From positions 1-19,991 of the forward strand of contig CAYMCJ010000022.1 in assembly GCA_964388985.1 (NCBI GenBank): a stretch of 19,991 nt of DNA, given 5' to 3'. Shown here one piece after another: positions 19,902 through 19,991 of the stretch. How positions within the stretch are numbered: the first letter of the stretch is position 1; every line of letters starts with the position of its first letter. The stretch comes from CAYMCJ01 sp964388985 (GTDB lineage Bacteria > Patescibacteriota > Patescibacteriia > Patescibacteriales > CAYMCJ01). A program made the position numbers and the translations under genes. The notes below the pieces were generated by a model. It had not been told where the DNA came from. It did no database searches and saw only the letters and a program-made list of their open reading frames with translations.

Positions 19902-19991
19902 ATGAAATATGCTTTTCTTTTTACGGCTAACGCCTTACACTTTTCTATAATGAACAAATTTTATTTTTATTTTTTAAGAGGGGGGTATATG
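19902..19991 (+). CDS. Possible partial gene leaving the right edge
   Basis: An open plus-strand frame from ATG 19902 (MKYAFLFTANALHFSIMN…) runs unbroken for 30 codons to the window end. A G-rich SD-like AGAGGGGGG (19977-19985) stands 3 nt before the final ATG at 19989, so the true start could be there instead. A TATAAT at 19886-19891 could serve as -10. I do not recognise the protein; the frame may be chance. Confidence 0.3.
   Translation, partial: MKYAFLFTANALHFSIMNKFYFYFLRGGYM

Noticed and set aside
1..19991. CRISPR arrays, tRNA or rRNA genes, insertion sequences
   Set aside because: No regularly spaced direct repeats with unique spacers, no cloverleaf-like segment and no transposase were found on either strand.

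Overview
The window reads as a piece of a small, AT-rich bacterial genome, most likely a Patescibacteria/CPR lineage. This is inferred from several traits together: a long inserted segment in ATP synthase gamma, a very short delta subunit, a PEGA/beta-propeller envelope protein next to a divergent MurA, a 'four helix bundle' (S23) protein among glycosyltransferases, a small acidic protein beginning MGFFDFFKGKKK, many starts without a Shine-Dalgarno (SD) sequence, and AT-rich self-similar spacers. TGA ends the recombinase, glycosyltransferase and PEGA genes at expected C-termini, so the code is standard table 11 and not the UGA=Gly code of Gracilibacteria/SR1.

Layout: 1-622 is AT-rich and shows no gene. 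Positions 623-2827 hold the minus-strand groES-groEL heat-shock operon, with a sigma70-type promoter, a near-perfect CIRCE operator and a 16-bp-stem terminator. Positions 2858-5367 (minus) hold atpD-atpC and a small beta-carbonic-anhydrase-like gene. Positions 5397-6178 (plus) hold a DUF218-like gene with its own promoter, G-rich SD and intrinsic terminator, sitting antisense between atpG and atpD. Positions 6177-11402 (minus) hold the rest of the F1Fo ATP synthase in the order AtpI/AtpZ-like, atpB, atpE, atpF, atpH, atpA, atpG. Positions 11403-11719 are noncoding. Then come tatD and a 54-aa acidic gene (minus), back-to-back promoters, and murA plus the PEGA/propeller gene (plus), which meet galU (minus) at a bidirectional terminator. 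The right end (minus) is a tyrosine recombinase overlapping a GT2 glycosyltransferase by 4 bp, then a frameshifted S23 four-helix-bundle gene and a second GT2 glycosyltransferase. A plus-strand reading frame leaves the window at the right edge.

Functionally this is core physiology (protein folding, ATP synthesis or hydrolysis, peptidoglycan precursor synthesis, UDP-glucose supply) followed by an accessory surface-glycan block. The points most worth a second look are the self-contained cassette inside the ATP synthase locus, a 15-bp tandem repeat placed just before two unrelated start codons 10 kb apart, the hairpin/repeat architecture of nearly every ATP-operon spacer, the frameshifted S23 gene, and a dyad over the recombinase promoter.
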